64,000 bases of DNA from Portulaca oleracea (taxonomy: Eukaryota; Streptophyta; Magnoliopsida; Caryophyllales; Portulacaceae): NCBI GenBank assembly GCA_029582165.1, contig CM055875.1, forward strand, positions 7,501-71,500. Reading direction: 5' to 3'. Shown here piece by piece: positions 1 to 10,974 of this stretch. A model generated the notes under the pieces. That model had not been told where the DNA came from. It saw only the letters and a program-made list of their open reading frames with translations, and did not search any database. Position numbers and translations under genes: made by a program. Position 1 is the stretch's first letter. Every line of letters starts with the position of its first letter.

Positions 1-144
1 AAACTAGGCATAGCGCCTAAACATGCCCATACACGCTGTCAAGGCCACATGGCCTACGCAGTTGAAGAAGGTGGCCCGTGGCCTGCTGTACGAGCCCAAA
101 AAATCCCCGCCCCAGGAATAGTTTCGAGTGTGCTATTTATATTG
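1..144. other. Left-edge sequence with GGCC dyads, element not assigned
   Basis: No gene is visible. The stretch carries three short inverted repeats around GGCC/GGCCTA (centres near 12, 48.5 and 78), of the same kind as those in the adjacent LTR-like block. About 30 bases before position 145 weakly resemble the bases before 12031 (both contain GTTTCGA). It may therefore be the 5' internal leader of another tandem copy, or an extension of the LTR. The window edge prevents a decision. Confidence 0.4.
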
Positions 145-1701
145 TGATTGGGAGACGACTAAGGTTCCTTAATTCTTAAATAAGGATATTTTTATTTTAT
201 AAAAAGTTTTCGAGATGAAACTTTTATTTATTTACGAACCTATTTTCCTTATTAAAATACCCAAAATTACATAAAAATATTTTACTAATGACGTAGCACC
301 GACCCATTTCCAAATCCGGGCAAGAGAGAAAGCACATGGGCTGCTAGAGAGTACCATAGGCTGCATGGCCTGTGACACCCCCATGGTTGCGCCTGTGCTT
401 CCTAGGCCCAGAGAAAAATGGATAGAAATTAGCGTATGCCACATGGCCTATGCTGATTTTTACGCCCTTTTCACTTGGGCTAGCCTCGGATTTGTGCAAC
501 GGAAGTGTTAAATCATTTATAAGTATTTTCATGCAATAACGTATATTTTTAATAACTAAAAAGGTTATAAAAAAGAGTCTCCATTCGATTTAAGGAAATC
601 GACAAATCCAAAAGAAATAAAAATAACTCCGATCTACGAACTCGAATTCTTAATCCGGAGGCAAGGTTACGAATTCGAGAATTAATGAACTCTCGAATCC
701 GCCTGTTTGAAAACAGACTCTACTAGAATCGAACTTGAAATGAAATGAGCGGGGAGAAGTTTAACAAATTTCACAAAATTATGTTCCGAACATGTAAAGA
801 TTAAAATACGATATTTTACAAAATAATGTACAAGTAAGATGATTCAAAAATAAGTTACATGATTAAAGCACAAAAGATGAACTAACCTCACTTTTAGTCT
901 CAAAGTGATATGCATAATGGGATGATGGTGATGGAAACTTAGGAATTTAGATAGGAGAATATGATAGAAGAGAATAAGATTAGTGGAGATGATGATTGTG
1001 GGAAGGTGTTGATGATGGATGTTGATAGGATTAGTTGATGGTGATAGTTGATGAAATGAGTGAAGAGGTGAGGGGTATTTATAGATGAAGAGAGAGATCA
1101 TGCCTCTTGATCATGGTGTAGGTCATGCGGCCTATGATATGGTCAATGGGTCAAAGTCAAGCTGCTGTAATCAAGGGGTGACGGTAGGAAAAGTGTGGCA
1201 CGAAATCGAATTTATCTCGCGTAGGCCATGCGGCCTATGGCAAAAGAAGACAAGGATCAGTGACGTGGAGAGCTGAAGCGATCTGGGTTGAAATGTTGTA
1301 GGTCATGCGGCCTATGCTTCTTCTATCTGGGCTCGAACCGCCTTCTGGGCTTGGGAGTTGGTGTAGGTCGTATGACTTATGCAATTTCCTAGTGCAATTT
1401 CAAACGACCATAATTCCTTCATCTAGACTCCGATTGAGGAAATTCAAAAGGCGTTGGAAAGCTTAAATTGTGTAGTTTACTCTAATCAAAAGGAATAAAG
1501 CCCATGAAATTTGTTAAAAATGTGGGATTCGAAATGGTGGGCACATGTATGTGAAAAGGGTGAAAAATGAAGGCTTTTGTGGTGGGTTGGCCTGATAACT
1601 TTTGATTGAGGAAGGCCCGTTAGATATGCTTTCATTTTAGCCTCTTTTTCTTATTGTGCTTGATTTTTACACTTGTCCCGGTACAAAATTCGGTGTCTAT
1701 A
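145..1701 (-). mobile_element. LTR (3' side) of Tat-like Ty3/gypsy element, copy 1
   Basis: On the minus strand the block starts TATAGACACCGAATTTTG, close to the TGTAGACACC start known from Tat/Ogre-type LTRs. It is preceded by a G-rich polypurine tract at 1702-1722. A TATA box (CTATAAATA on the minus strand) lies at about 1075-1083. Dyads of the form GTAGGCCATGCGGCCTATG lie upstream of it, centred near 1126.5, 1229.5, 1306.5 and 1371.5; degenerate ones lie near 355 and 445. The block matches 12031-13351 along much of its length but with clear divergence, so it is old. The low-coordinate end is set only by a TG at 145 and is uncertain. Confidence 0.6.
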
Positions 1702-1722
1702 GAGTGCCCCCACTTTGATCGA
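1702..1722 (-). other. Polypurine tract of Tat-like copy 1
   Basis: The minus strand reads TCAAAGTGGGGGCACTC immediately before the LTR start. This is the usual position and composition of the plus-strand primer of a gypsy element, and a near-identical tract sits at 13352-13372 in the second copy. Confidence 0.6.
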
Positions 1723-1854
1723 GTTCGAATAGGACGAACGTTAAAGTAGCCTGATGTGTGGCCTGTTGTAACCATGAGATGCGTGTTGTCGATGCTGTTT
1801 TGTTGGAAACAGGGAGGGGTCGGTGCTCTTGTAATGGAAACTTGAAGGATGTCG

Positions 1855-2290
1855 GCAGCCTTTTAGCGGTAACTTGGTGTCATCAACCTTTTAGCGGCAG
1901 CAGGAAGATGACGGTCCCTTTTAGCGGCAACTGGTGTCAACAACCTTTTAGCGGCAGTTGGAAGATGGCGGTCCTTTTTGGCGTCAACCTGGTGTCAGCA
2001 ACCTTTTAACGGTAGCAGGAAGATGGTGGTCCATTTTAGTGGCAACCTGATGTCAGCAACCTTTTAGCGACAGCTGGAAGATGGTTATCCCTTTTAGCGA
2101 CAACCTGGTGTCAGCTACTTTTTAGCGGCAACTGGAAGATGGCGATCCTTTTAGCGGCAACCTGAAGATCGACGTCAGGGACATTTTAGCGACAGTTGGA
2201 TGACGGCAGTGCTCTTTTAACGACAACCTGAAGATGGATGTCAACGATCTTTTAGCGCTAGCTGGAAGATGGATGTTTTGGGTGATGGTT
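1855..2290. repeat. Degenerate tandem repeat, TTTTAGCGGCAAC type
   Basis: About a dozen imperfect units of roughly 35-40 bp, each containing a variant of CTTTTAGCGGCAACCTG followed by GAAGATGGCGGTCC. It occupies the same position, just inside the polypurine tract, as the 39-bp array at 13437-14045 in the second Tat-like copy. The two arrays share the TTTTA...GCGA(C)...GGAAGATGG skeleton but have diverged. Open frames across it are a by-product of repetition. Confidence 0.75.
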
Positions 2291-2384
2291 CCCTGCACAG
2301 AAACCAAAGTTGAATGTCAGATCATTTTGAACAATGGCTAGAGATATAGAGAATTACTTGTCTGGCAGATTGATCGTTGTTGTC

Positions 2385-2491
2385 CCAAATATCGATGATG
2401 TCCGACGGATTTTCCCGAGGTTGATCGGATTTTTCCGAAGGGGATGATGATGCCCAACGGATTTTCCCGAGCAGGATCGAATTTTCCCAAT
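2385..2491. repeat. TTTTCCCGA tandem repeat, left part, split by a copia insertion
   Basis: Units of about 50 bp built from GATGATGCCCAACGGATTTTCCCGAGG-like phrases. The array breaks at CCAAT (2487-2491), where the gag-only copia element inserted, and resumes at 6632 with the duplicated CCAAT. The second Tat-like copy has the longer uninterrupted version at 14225-14700. Confidence 0.7.
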
Positions 2492-3414
2492 TGAAGAGTC
2501 TCAAGTTAAGTCTGAGGACCTCATCGCAGCATGAGTCTCAAGTTAAGTCTGAGGACCTCATCGCAGCATGCTCCGAGGACCTCCAGCTCCAGCGCCAGCA
2601 TCAAAGGATTTTGTTTGAAAGATTGACAAACTTAATCTAGGGAAGAATCTCCCAAAACCCTAAAGCATATTCTCTTTTATTGTTTCTGAATTGATAATGA
2701 CAGATCTCCTTATTTCAGGAATCTAATTTATGGAAGCAAAATCAAGCAATATCAAAATAATATGGAAGATTATAAAGATATCCCAAGAAAGGAAATTATC
2801 TCCTTCAAAGAGCATCTAATTCATGGAAGCAAAAATCAAGGATATTAAGATAATATGGAAGATTATAAAGATATCCCAAGAAAGGAAACTATCTCCTTCA
2901 AGGAGAAAGTAGTCGTTGAAGTCTCAAGAGCTCCACTATATATTATGCCGAAGACCTCTCTTGCAGAAGGAGATTTAAAAAGCAAGAAAATCGGAGTAGG
3001 AACTTTGTAAGAAAGTTCTGAGTGTAGGAATATCTTGTTGATATTCTGAGTGTAGCCATTCTTTGTAAGTGGTGAGTTTGTGTGTAACCAGTGAGGGCAC
3101 TGGTGAGGACCTCTAGGGTCGAGAAATTGAAGTGAGGAAGAAGCCTCACATTGCAACACTTTTCTGTCTGTAACAGCCTCCTCTGTGAGGCCTCAAGAAC
3201 AGAAGACATCTGCAAGGTCTTCTGTCCCAGTAAGCTGTTTTGAGGACCTCACAGTCTTCTTATCAGCTGAGTTGTAACCTCTTCTATTCTAAGCACTTTT
3301 GTTTAATAATAAAGAAGTATTTTTCATTATGTAAAAGTGCTATTAACCTAGTTGTGTTGATTGAAGTGCAGAATATTTACATAACCCTAATCACCCCCCT
3401 CTAGGGTTATTTCA
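2492..3414 (+). repeat. 5' LTR of the gag-only copia element
   Basis: It opens with a tandem duplication of a 37-bp unit (about 2495-2568) and contains a second tandem duplication of about 95 bp (around 2705-2900); both are shared with the 3' LTR. A TATA-like stretch CACTATATATTATG lies near 2934-2947. The short dyad GAGGACCTC occurs five times (2514, 2551, 2575, 3105, 3242). The LTR ends CTAGGGTTATTTCA. Confidence 0.9.
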
Positions 3415-3416
3415 AT

Positions 3417-3428
3417 TGGTATCAGAGC
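3417..3428 (+). other. Primer binding site, initiator tRNA-Met type
   Basis: TGGTATCAGAGC begins two bases after the LTR end. It is the standard copia primer site, complementary to the 3' end of plant initiator tRNA-Met. Confidence 0.92.
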
Positions 3429-3459
3429 AGGTCCACAGATCTGAAGAGTCTAACAACTC

Positions 3460-5433
3460 GTGAAAAAGATCATAGCCGGCCTCAACACAACCGAAGCTCC
3501 TCAAGGACGCTCATGGACAATAGCTGCACTACTTACTCGAGAAAACTACAGGTTGTGGAAAAGACAAATGGAGGTCTTCCTCAAGGACCAAGATGAGGAC
3601 CTCTGGACTGTGGTTACCGAGGGAGATTATCCCACTCCCACGAAGAAGAACAGTGCTGGTCAAGATGGACCAAAGAAAAGATCTGAAATGACCAAGAAAG
3701 AGTTGGAGCAATTGAGAAAAAATACTCATGCCCTAAACTTAATTTATTGCAGTTTAAATTCGAATGATTTTGAACGTATATCTAATTGTGAAACTGCGAA
3801 ACAGGTTTGGGATTACTTGATAACCTCATATGAAGGCACAAGTCAAGTCAAGGACACCAAAGTAGATATCCTTGTCCAAAATTATGAGGCCTTCAAAATG
3901 AAGGAAAATGAGACTAATGAAGAGATGTTCAAAAGATTCAGCAGCATCACCAACCACGTCATATCTCTGGGAAAAACCTACCCAAATGAGGAACAAGTTA
4001 GAAAGATCCTCCGATGCCTGCCTAGAAGAAAATGGGGTCCAAAAGTCACAGCCATTGAAGAAGCTCAAGATCTCAAGGCCCTCAAACTGGAGGAACTCAT
4101 TGGAAAACTATTGGCCTATGAGATCCAATTGAATGACCTCTCAGAACCCAAAGAAATTGCCGTCAAGGCAGTATGTAAATCTGACAGTGAGTCAGATGAT
4201 GATGAGGAGGAAGATACAATGGCAATGATGGCAAGAGGGTTTAGAAGATTATAGAAGAAAAATCCAACCTTTAGAGGATACATCAAGGATGGACAAAACA
4301 GAAAAGCAACCTCAAAAGGTAAGTCCTCATCAAGAAAAGATGCTGACCCATTTACTTGTTTTGTTTGTGGCAGCTCAAAACACCTTATGAAGGACTGCCC
4401 TCACGCCAGAAGAAACAAAGATAAGAGAAACAATCGACCTCAACGGCATAACCATGAGGCAATGATGGAAACATGGAGTGATAGTGATTCCAGTGAAGGC
4501 CACAGTGAGGTAGAAGAAATAACAAATGTATGTCTGATGGCAAACACAAGTGAGGATCAAGATCCAACCTCATCTCATGACGAGGTAAACATTGATGACC
4601 TCCTTAATCTTTCACCATTACATCTTGCTCATAAGTGTATGCATCTTTTTAAATACTCTAAGTCCTTGATAGAAAGAATCAAGCACCTTACCAACCATGT
4701 TCAAAGTCTCTGCGAGGCCATAGAAAGCCTGAACTCTCAAAATGACCTCTTGTTCACAGAAAGCAATAGACTATTTCTTGAGGTCAAAGACTGCTATAAA
4801 ACCATCACTCAATTATCCAATGAGGTAGTCAATAATTCCCATCCTTACCAAAGCAAACCAGTCTCCACAACCCCCTCTTCTCAACCTCGGACCAAAATTC
4901 CTACAAATCACCCTCCCAGAGGACCTTTCCTTCCAACACCCAATACACCACCTCTCAAAAAATATTGGTCCAAAAGTCCTCCTTTCCATGCCAACAAAGG
5001 ACCTCTCCTTCCTATCCCAAACATTCCGCCTCTCAGAGAAAATCATCATAGAGGACCTCCGTGCATTACTAAAATCTGGGTCCTAAAGACCTCATTGCAA
5101 CAATCTCATCCTTGGTCAGAGACCAAGAAAGGTATACTATCTTCTTTTACAGGTATGCCTCAAACACAGAGATCCAACCAAGCTCTTCAAACTAAAAATC
5201 AACAAGAATGCAAGAGTGACCTTTGGAGACAAAATTCAAGACAAGATCCTAGACATTGGGAAGGTCGTGAAACAACACCACCCGCACCTTTTGAGGGGGA
5301 GTCGTCTACTATGAGGACCTCAACCTATGCACAAGCTGTCAAATTGAGGGGGAGTCCTATCATCCATCCTCCCTACATGTGGTCTCTCTCCTCCTCCCAG
5401 GTTCGTCAACTCACTGCATGCCTGGACCTCTGA
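3460..5433 (+). pseudogene. Copia-type gag with one in-frame amber stop
   Basis: The retrotransposon capsid protein, which packages element RNA in cytoplasmic particles. The N-terminal half (from RLWKRQMEVFL through VWDYLITSYEG, KRFSSITNHV and the LKLEELIGKLLAYE region) is the UBN2/gag-polypeptide fold of copia elements. A CCHC knuckle (C-x2-C-x4-H-x4-C) lies at about 4345-4400. A coiled-coil-like Leu/Glu region and a Pro-rich tail follow. One frame covers 3460-5433 except for a TAG at 4252-4254 between the gag core and the knuckle. The frame opens at a GTG and the first in-frame ATG is at 3568, so the original start appears lost. After about residue 530 the frame runs into GGGGGAGTC-rich sequence where pol would normally begin; protease onward is missing. 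Confidence 0.85.
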
Positions 5434-5694
5434 TGTCCTCATCAGCATGGCCTCTCGGGTACCTCAAAATTAAATCAGGGCCTGGTCAAGGTGTCCTCAT
5501 CATTTCTTTTCCTCATATCCCTCCTTCTTCCTCTCTCTTCCTCTGCTTATTTTCGCTACACAATTTAGTACTTGTACTCTCCTGTTTCCTTTCTGTCCGA
5601 AAGACAAAAAGGGAGAGAATTAAGTTTGTTGCATTGCTTTGCTATATATTGTGTCCTTATGCTAAAGGACCACAAAGAAAATTTTGTCTTTCAA

Positions 5695-5710
5695 ACAAAA
5701 AGGGGGAGAT
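5695..5710 (+). other. Polypurine tract of the gag-only copia element
   Basis: ACAAAAAGGGGGAGA abuts the 3' LTR start TGAAGAG at 5711. Two similar GAGGGGGAGTC runs occur upstream near 5292 and 5346. Confidence 0.85.
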
Positions 5711-6631
5711 TGAAGAGTCTCAAGTTAAGTCTGAGGACCTCATCGCAGCATGAGTCTCAAGTTAAGTCTGAGGACCTCATCGCAGCATGCTCCGAGGACC
5801 TCCAGCTCCAGCGCCAGCATCAAAGGATTTTGTTTGAAAGATTGACAAACTTAATCTAGGGAAGTATCTCCCAAAACCATAAAGCATATTCTCTTTTATT
5901 GTTTTTGAATTGATAATGACAGATCTCCTTATTTCAGGCATCTAATTTATGGAAGCAAAATCAAGGATATCAAGATAATATGGAAGATTATAAAGATATC
6001 CTAAGAAAGGAAATTATCTCCTTCAAAGAGCATCTAATTCATGGAAGCAAAAATCAAGGATATTATGATAATATGGAAGATTATAATGATATCCCAAGAA
6101 AGGAAATTATCTCCTTCAAGGAGAAAGTAGTCGTTGAAGTCTCAAGAGCTCCACTATATATTATGCCGAAGACCTCTCTTGCAGAAGGAGATTTAAAAAA
6201 GCAAGAAAATCGGAGTAGGAACTTTGTAAGAAAGTTCTGAGTGTAGGAATATCTTGTTGGTATTCTGAGTGTAGCCATTCTTTGTAAGTGGTGAGTTTGT
6301 GTGTAACCAGTGAGGGCACTGGTGAGGACCTCTAGGGTCGAGAAATTGAAGTGAGGAAGAAGCTTCACGTTGCAACACTTTTATGTCTGTAACTGCCTCC
6401 TCTGTGAGGCGTCAAGAACAGAAGACATATGCAAGGTCTTCTGTCCCAAGCTGTTTTGAGGACCTCACAGTCTTCTTATCAGCTGAGTTGTAACCTCTTC
6501 TATTCTAAGCACTTTTGTTTATTACTAAAGAAGTATTTTTCATTATATAAAAGTGCTATTAACCTAGTTGTGTTGATTGAAGTACAGAATATGTACATAA
6601 CCCTAATCACCCCCCCTCTAGGGTTATTTCA
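5711..6631 (+). repeat. 3' LTR of the gag-only copia element
   Basis: It matches 2492-3414 with only scattered substitutions and small indels by eye, including both internal duplications and the GAGGACCTC copies. It is followed by the target duplication CCAAT at 6632-6636. Confidence 0.9.
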
Positions 6632-8560
6632 CCAATGTTGATGGCGCCCAACGGTTTTTCCCGATGTTGATGATGCCCAACGGATTTTCCCGAGGTAGAT
6701 CAAATTTTCCTGATGTTTATGCATGACTTATACACGACTATTGACTTTTTGCATGACTTCTTGATGCGATGCAATGACCAGGAGAATATGTACATGAACG
6801 GTATTTTACAATGCATGTGACTTAGTATACAAATAGCCCCCAATACCAAGACTAGAACGTTGATTCCCTACGTATTAGAGCAACTCCACATACAATTTCA
6901 GGACATGTTAAGATAGGTGAGGCTTATAACGAGGCTTAATGATGAAGGCGTTGTCCTGGATGACTTGACTTGTCATCTTGATTTCTCGGATCATTGTGGA
7001 GACAGGTGGAGTACCTTTACAAGTTATGTGAGGGTTAGAAAAGCCCCCAAGTTCAAATGAACTATTAACTTCGCTTGAGTCAGTTGCAATAAGTCGTTGA
7101 TATGGTCGATTTCATGTTCTTGACGGATGGGCCTCGCTCAGGCGTGTTGAGAATGGGCCTTGAAATATTAGATTTTGCACTTGCACTCGTGGCTGAGTCA
7201 AAAAGCTCCGACGGTATGGGAGGATGAAAAGGTTGGCAGAAGAAGTTAAGTCAGACGATGGCCAGAGGGGTTTATGAGGCAGTTGGTGAAAAGTGAGATG
7301 ATGGAAAGTAGTGTTCAAAGGTAGAATATGGGCATGTCATGATTGACCATGTTTTGGCTAAGGGTAGACGGCTGGCAGGGGTGAAGTCACCTCATAGGAG
7401 AAGAGGTGAGTGAATGGTTGAGATGGATTCATGTCCTAGATGGATAACTTTTCGGATGTGAAGGTGATCTAAGTTTGACCAAATGAAGGTTAGGGAATTA
7501 TGATGGTGGGGGCGTGAAAGAACTTCAAAATCCAGGGTTTACTATCCTTTTGCCTAACCTTCCCTTGCAGGTTTTCAGGCTAGCCTCTCTTATTCTCTTA
7601 TTCTCCTTTTTTCTATAGGATTCCAAGCTAGCCTATCTTGTTCTCTCACTCTCCTTTTGCCTAGCTCGGGTTTCCAAGCTAGCCCCTATAACTTTTATCA
7701 CAAAGGCCAAATTTCGGACATAGGATGCTCCCTTAGTTATACTAGTCGGGCCTCAAAGAGGTTCTCCTACGTATCTGATGTGGAGTCAGGCCAATCGTAG
7801 TTAATAAGGTGCAGCTTCAAAGGATTGGTGACTCGAAGAGAGCTTGGTGAGGTAGGCTTGATGATGATGATGGATGCAAAGGTGTAAGGACGATGTGAAG
7901 GCTTGAGGCGCAAGGCTTGAGAACAATTTGGAAGGTTTATGAGCGGTTTTTCGGTGTGTGTGACTACTAGCTTTGTCTCCGGTTCCTCTTCCTCCTTTTT
8001 TCCTCTGTTTTTTTTCTTTTCTCTCTCTTTCTTTTTTCCCTTTCTTATTCCATTTCTTTTTTTTTTGTTGGTATGCTTCAAGATATGAACGACCCAAAAA
8101 GGGGTTTACTCTCCCAGCACAAGTTTCGCCATCCGCAAACAAAGTGTTTAAAGGACATGAGTGTCGTACCACTCATGCCAACCCATCTTGGTGAACCAAC
8201 TAGGAACTCTCTATAATCTTTTCTTTTTTTTTTTACTTCGTTCTTCATAGGATTGACTCCTTTTCAGCTTCCTGATGCTATTAGTCACAACACACCTTTG
8301 GGCTTTGGGGTAGATATGGAGTGGTCATGAAGAGAATGACCAGGTTGGTCAAGGCTAAGGGTTTTCTAACGGTGACTGTTATGAGGGATGCAAAGATGAA
8401 TGATTTGGTGAAGAGGAACTTGGGACGGAGATGTAGATGTAGATGATAAGTAGGGATAGATGTTGTGGGCGAATGGGAAGGTAACAGGTGATACGGATGC
8501 TGATGTGGATGGTGACATGGTAGCCCCCTATCCTAGGCACATTTTGTTTTAGCTGATAGT
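6632..8560 (-). mobile_element. Non-coding internal region of Tat-like copy 1
   Basis: No protein is recognised. It begins with the resumed TTTTCCCGA repeat (to about 6716) and aligns throughout with 14700-16727 in the second copy. A pyrimidine-rich run (about 7975-8070 plus strand, purine-rich on the element sense strand) lies beside a block at about 8096-8210 (CTCCCAGCACAAGTTTC...) that is also found in copy 2 and, more distantly, in Athila-like elements A and C. Open frames over the pyrimidine run are compositional. Confidence 0.65.
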
Positions 8561-9042
8561 CTAGGAACACAGAGATGTCCACTTTCAAGAGACTGGTGGG
8601 TTTGGTCTTCTCTCCTTTTGCCCAACCTGCTTGATGAATGCAGTCTGACTTCTCTCTTTTTTCCTTTTTTTCTTCTTTCTTCTCTCTTATTTTAATTTTA
8701 TTTTAGACCCTTGATTCGTAGGATGTCAAACTTGATAAATGAAAGGGTATAAGAGGGTGATGATAGATTGATATGTCAGACTTGGATATTAAGGATAATG
8801 AATGGGTGAAGGAGTTTTTCAACTCAAGTTAAGAGTGCAAGCACGAGATTCTTATTCAATCACAATCAAATAAATGAATCTTATTGAATTCAAAACGCAA
8901 GCATATCAAAGACTGACCCAATGCTACCCCTAATTGACTCTGAAAACAGGATGCTCAACATAATTAGGACCCTAGCCAACTTCAAAGTCCCCTTACTGCA
9001 GTGTTGCATATCCTCGTTTACTGCTCCTGGAGGATCGTTGCT
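8561..9042. other. Tat-like internal sequence between non-coding region and gag
   Basis: No gene is seen. It contains a second pyrimidine-rich run near 8640-8710 and AT-rich sequence, then passes into the 3' end of the decayed gag. Copy 2 has no counterpart because it breaks off at 16727. Confidence 0.4.
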
Positions 9043-10440
9043 CTAGTTGGCTTTCTGTGCTGCTATTGGCAGAGGCAATTTCCATAACCGGATCATACCC
9101 TCAATCTTATTCTTCAAGGTCCAACACTTCTCGGTGTCATGTCCCTTACACCTGTGATAGCTGCAGAATGCATTGTCATCCCAGCTTAGGTACTTCATTC
9201 CCGGCTCTGGTCTTTGTAAAGGCAACTCAATTAGGTTTTTTCTTAAGAGATGAGCCAAAGCATCGACGTAGCAGGTGTCAAGTGGGGGTAAAGGTCGTAC
9301 TTTGGTTGAATTCCTGACTGAATTACATTAGTCTCTATGCTCCTAAAAGGGTGGCTGGGTGAACCAGTAGCCCTCCTATTAGGACTGGAATTCTTCCACT
9401 TTTCGGTGGCGGTGTTCTCATTGTTCATGATCTCTAGTTGGACGCAAAGGTCCTTCAAGTACTCAAAGTCCTTGATCACATGGTATCCAAAGTGCCGAGC
9501 CAGGATACTCTTGAGACTTTGTTTGAACGTGGATAGCTGTAAACATAGTGGTATAGTCTGGTTGATGTGAGATAACTTGGTGTGCCACCTTTCGAAGTAA
9601 TCCAGGAAGGACTCGTCTTCCCTTTGCTTCATGATCGTTAAGTCATCCACTATGGCATGCTTCTTCTGGATACGATTGTAGTGATTGATAGAGGCCTTAA
9701 ACAGCTCATTCCAGTCAGCCTTGACTTGAGGTGACATAGCATGATACCATACTTTGGCTTCTCCATCTTGGGTGGATGGGAAGACTGTTGAGTACAAGTC
9801 AAAATCAATCTTGTAAAGATGTGCCAGTCGCATGAACTCCTCGATGCAGTGAGTAGGATTTTTAGATGGCTTAAACTTGATGTTGGGTACTTCAACTATG
9901 TCGGCCACCTTCATGACTGGGTGGATAGGTAAAGGTACATTTGTGTACTTGTCAGCAAACGTTGGAACAGTGCTTGTCATCTTGGTAAGACTCTCAAGTT
10001 TTTGTTCCAAAGCCTTCATAACATGATCCTTTGCGAATTTGGGAATCTCCAACGCAGCTTTGGACTTCCCTTTGATTGATCCTAAGCCCACAGACTTATC
10101 TCCTGTAGATGCCTTGATGAGTTCAGGCTTAGATTCGTACCCATGTATTTCCACAGCATCATCATCTCCTTCAACATTTATTCCCAACTTCTTATTAATC
10201 TTTGTGATGGCCTGCAGCATGCCATCCATCACTTGTTGTTACTCATGGAGCCTCTTCTCGGTCTTTTGCTCCTGCTCAAGAGAATTTGCAAAGACCAAGG
10301 CTTGCATCTTAGTGTAAAGGTCCTTTATCTGCTTGGAAATGTTAGCTTCAGCGCCTTAAACAGGGATCTCCTGGAATCGTTCCTCAGCTATGGTATGATT
10401 TTGAGTGGCGAATGGATCGTAGCGCGGATTGGGAACTAGT
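9043..10440 (-). pseudogene. Decayed Ty3/gypsy gag of Tat-like copy 1
   Basis: The main frame (10232-9243) has the Retrotrans_gag pattern: EFMRLAHLYK, AKVWYHAMSP, WNELFKASINHY, LKQREDESFLDYFERW-like residues and an IPLCLQLSTFKQSL helix. A shift near 9250 moves to the frame 9258-9043, which carries CSYHRCKGHDTEKCWTLKN, a variant knuckle typical of plant Tat-type gag. Upstream of 10232 the same frame continues to about 10440 but holds TAA stops, and no ATG starts the main block (it opens at GTG). No protease or pol follows; the sequence goes straight into non-coding internal repeats, so this copy was gag-only or lost pol early. Confidence 0.75.
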
Positions 10441-10583
10441 CGACCGGTGTGTGGCTTTATGATGCGGGCCCGAAGTCGATCTCCTATCTTGCCTGTATGG
10501 AAATTTGTTAGAAACTCGATGATTAACTCTAACACTTACTACCCAACGCATGCATGTCCTAAGAGACATATATGAGACACTAA

Positions 10584-10974
10584 GAGCATCTGCAATGGTG
10601 AGTTTTAATTCGACTCACTGCTGACGTGGCATGAAACGAGAACGGAATGAGGTCGTATAAGACATTTCAATGGTGAGAATGAGACTCGTCTCGCGAGAAT
10701 CTCACTTTCAAACTCGCGAGACGAGTTTGAAAGCGAGTTTAAAATATTAATATTTTAATCATATTTTTTTCTCTTTCCTCCTCCACCTCATTTTTTTTCA
10801 ATATAACCAAATTAGTTATATTCTTAAGTGGGACCGATTTACTTTTTTAATTAATATGAGTCAAACTCATTCTCACCATTGGAAAGCTAGCTAAATAAAA
10901 GGTTAAATTTTGACTATTCCACAGATTCCACGTCATACAATTAGTCAAACTCAAACTCACCATTGCGGGTGCTC
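10584..10974. mobile_element. Tourist-like (PIF/Harbinger) MITE
   Basis: The ends GAGCATCTGCAATGGTGAG and CTCACCATTGCGGGTGCTC are inverted repeats with about three mismatches in 19 positions. TAA flanks both ends (10581-10583 and 10975-10977), matching the 3-bp TTA/TAA duplication of PIF/Harbinger elements. It is 391 bp, AT-rich and has no ORF. The interior carries a further inverted repeat around GACTCGTCTCGCGAG and CTCGCGAGACGAGT. Confidence 0.85.

Larger units (their letters stand above)
2492..6631 (+). mobile_element. Complete gag-only copia-type LTR element (TR-GAG-like)
   Basis: Two near-identical LTRs (2492-3414 and 5711-6631, TGAAGAGTCTC...GGTTATTTCA) bound a 4.1-kb element flanked by a perfect 5-bp duplication CCAAT (2487-2491 and 6632-6636). 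Behind the 5' LTR lies TGGTATCAGAGC (3417-3428), complementary to initiator tRNA-Met, and AAAAAGGGGGAGA precedes the 3' LTR. The only coding region is a copia-type gag with a CCHC knuckle. No protease, integrase, RT or RNase H is present, so any movement needed enzymes from a related autonomous element. The very similar LTRs suggest a fairly recent insertion into the Tat-like repeat array. Confidence 0.92.

Noticed and set aside
7767..8194. Overlapping open frames on both strands near 8 kb, and similar ones at 16.0-16.8 kb
   Set aside because: They cover a pyrimidine-rich run, giving low-complexity Phe/Leu/Ser or Lys/Glu translations. The region is a non-coding internal part of a Tat-like element.
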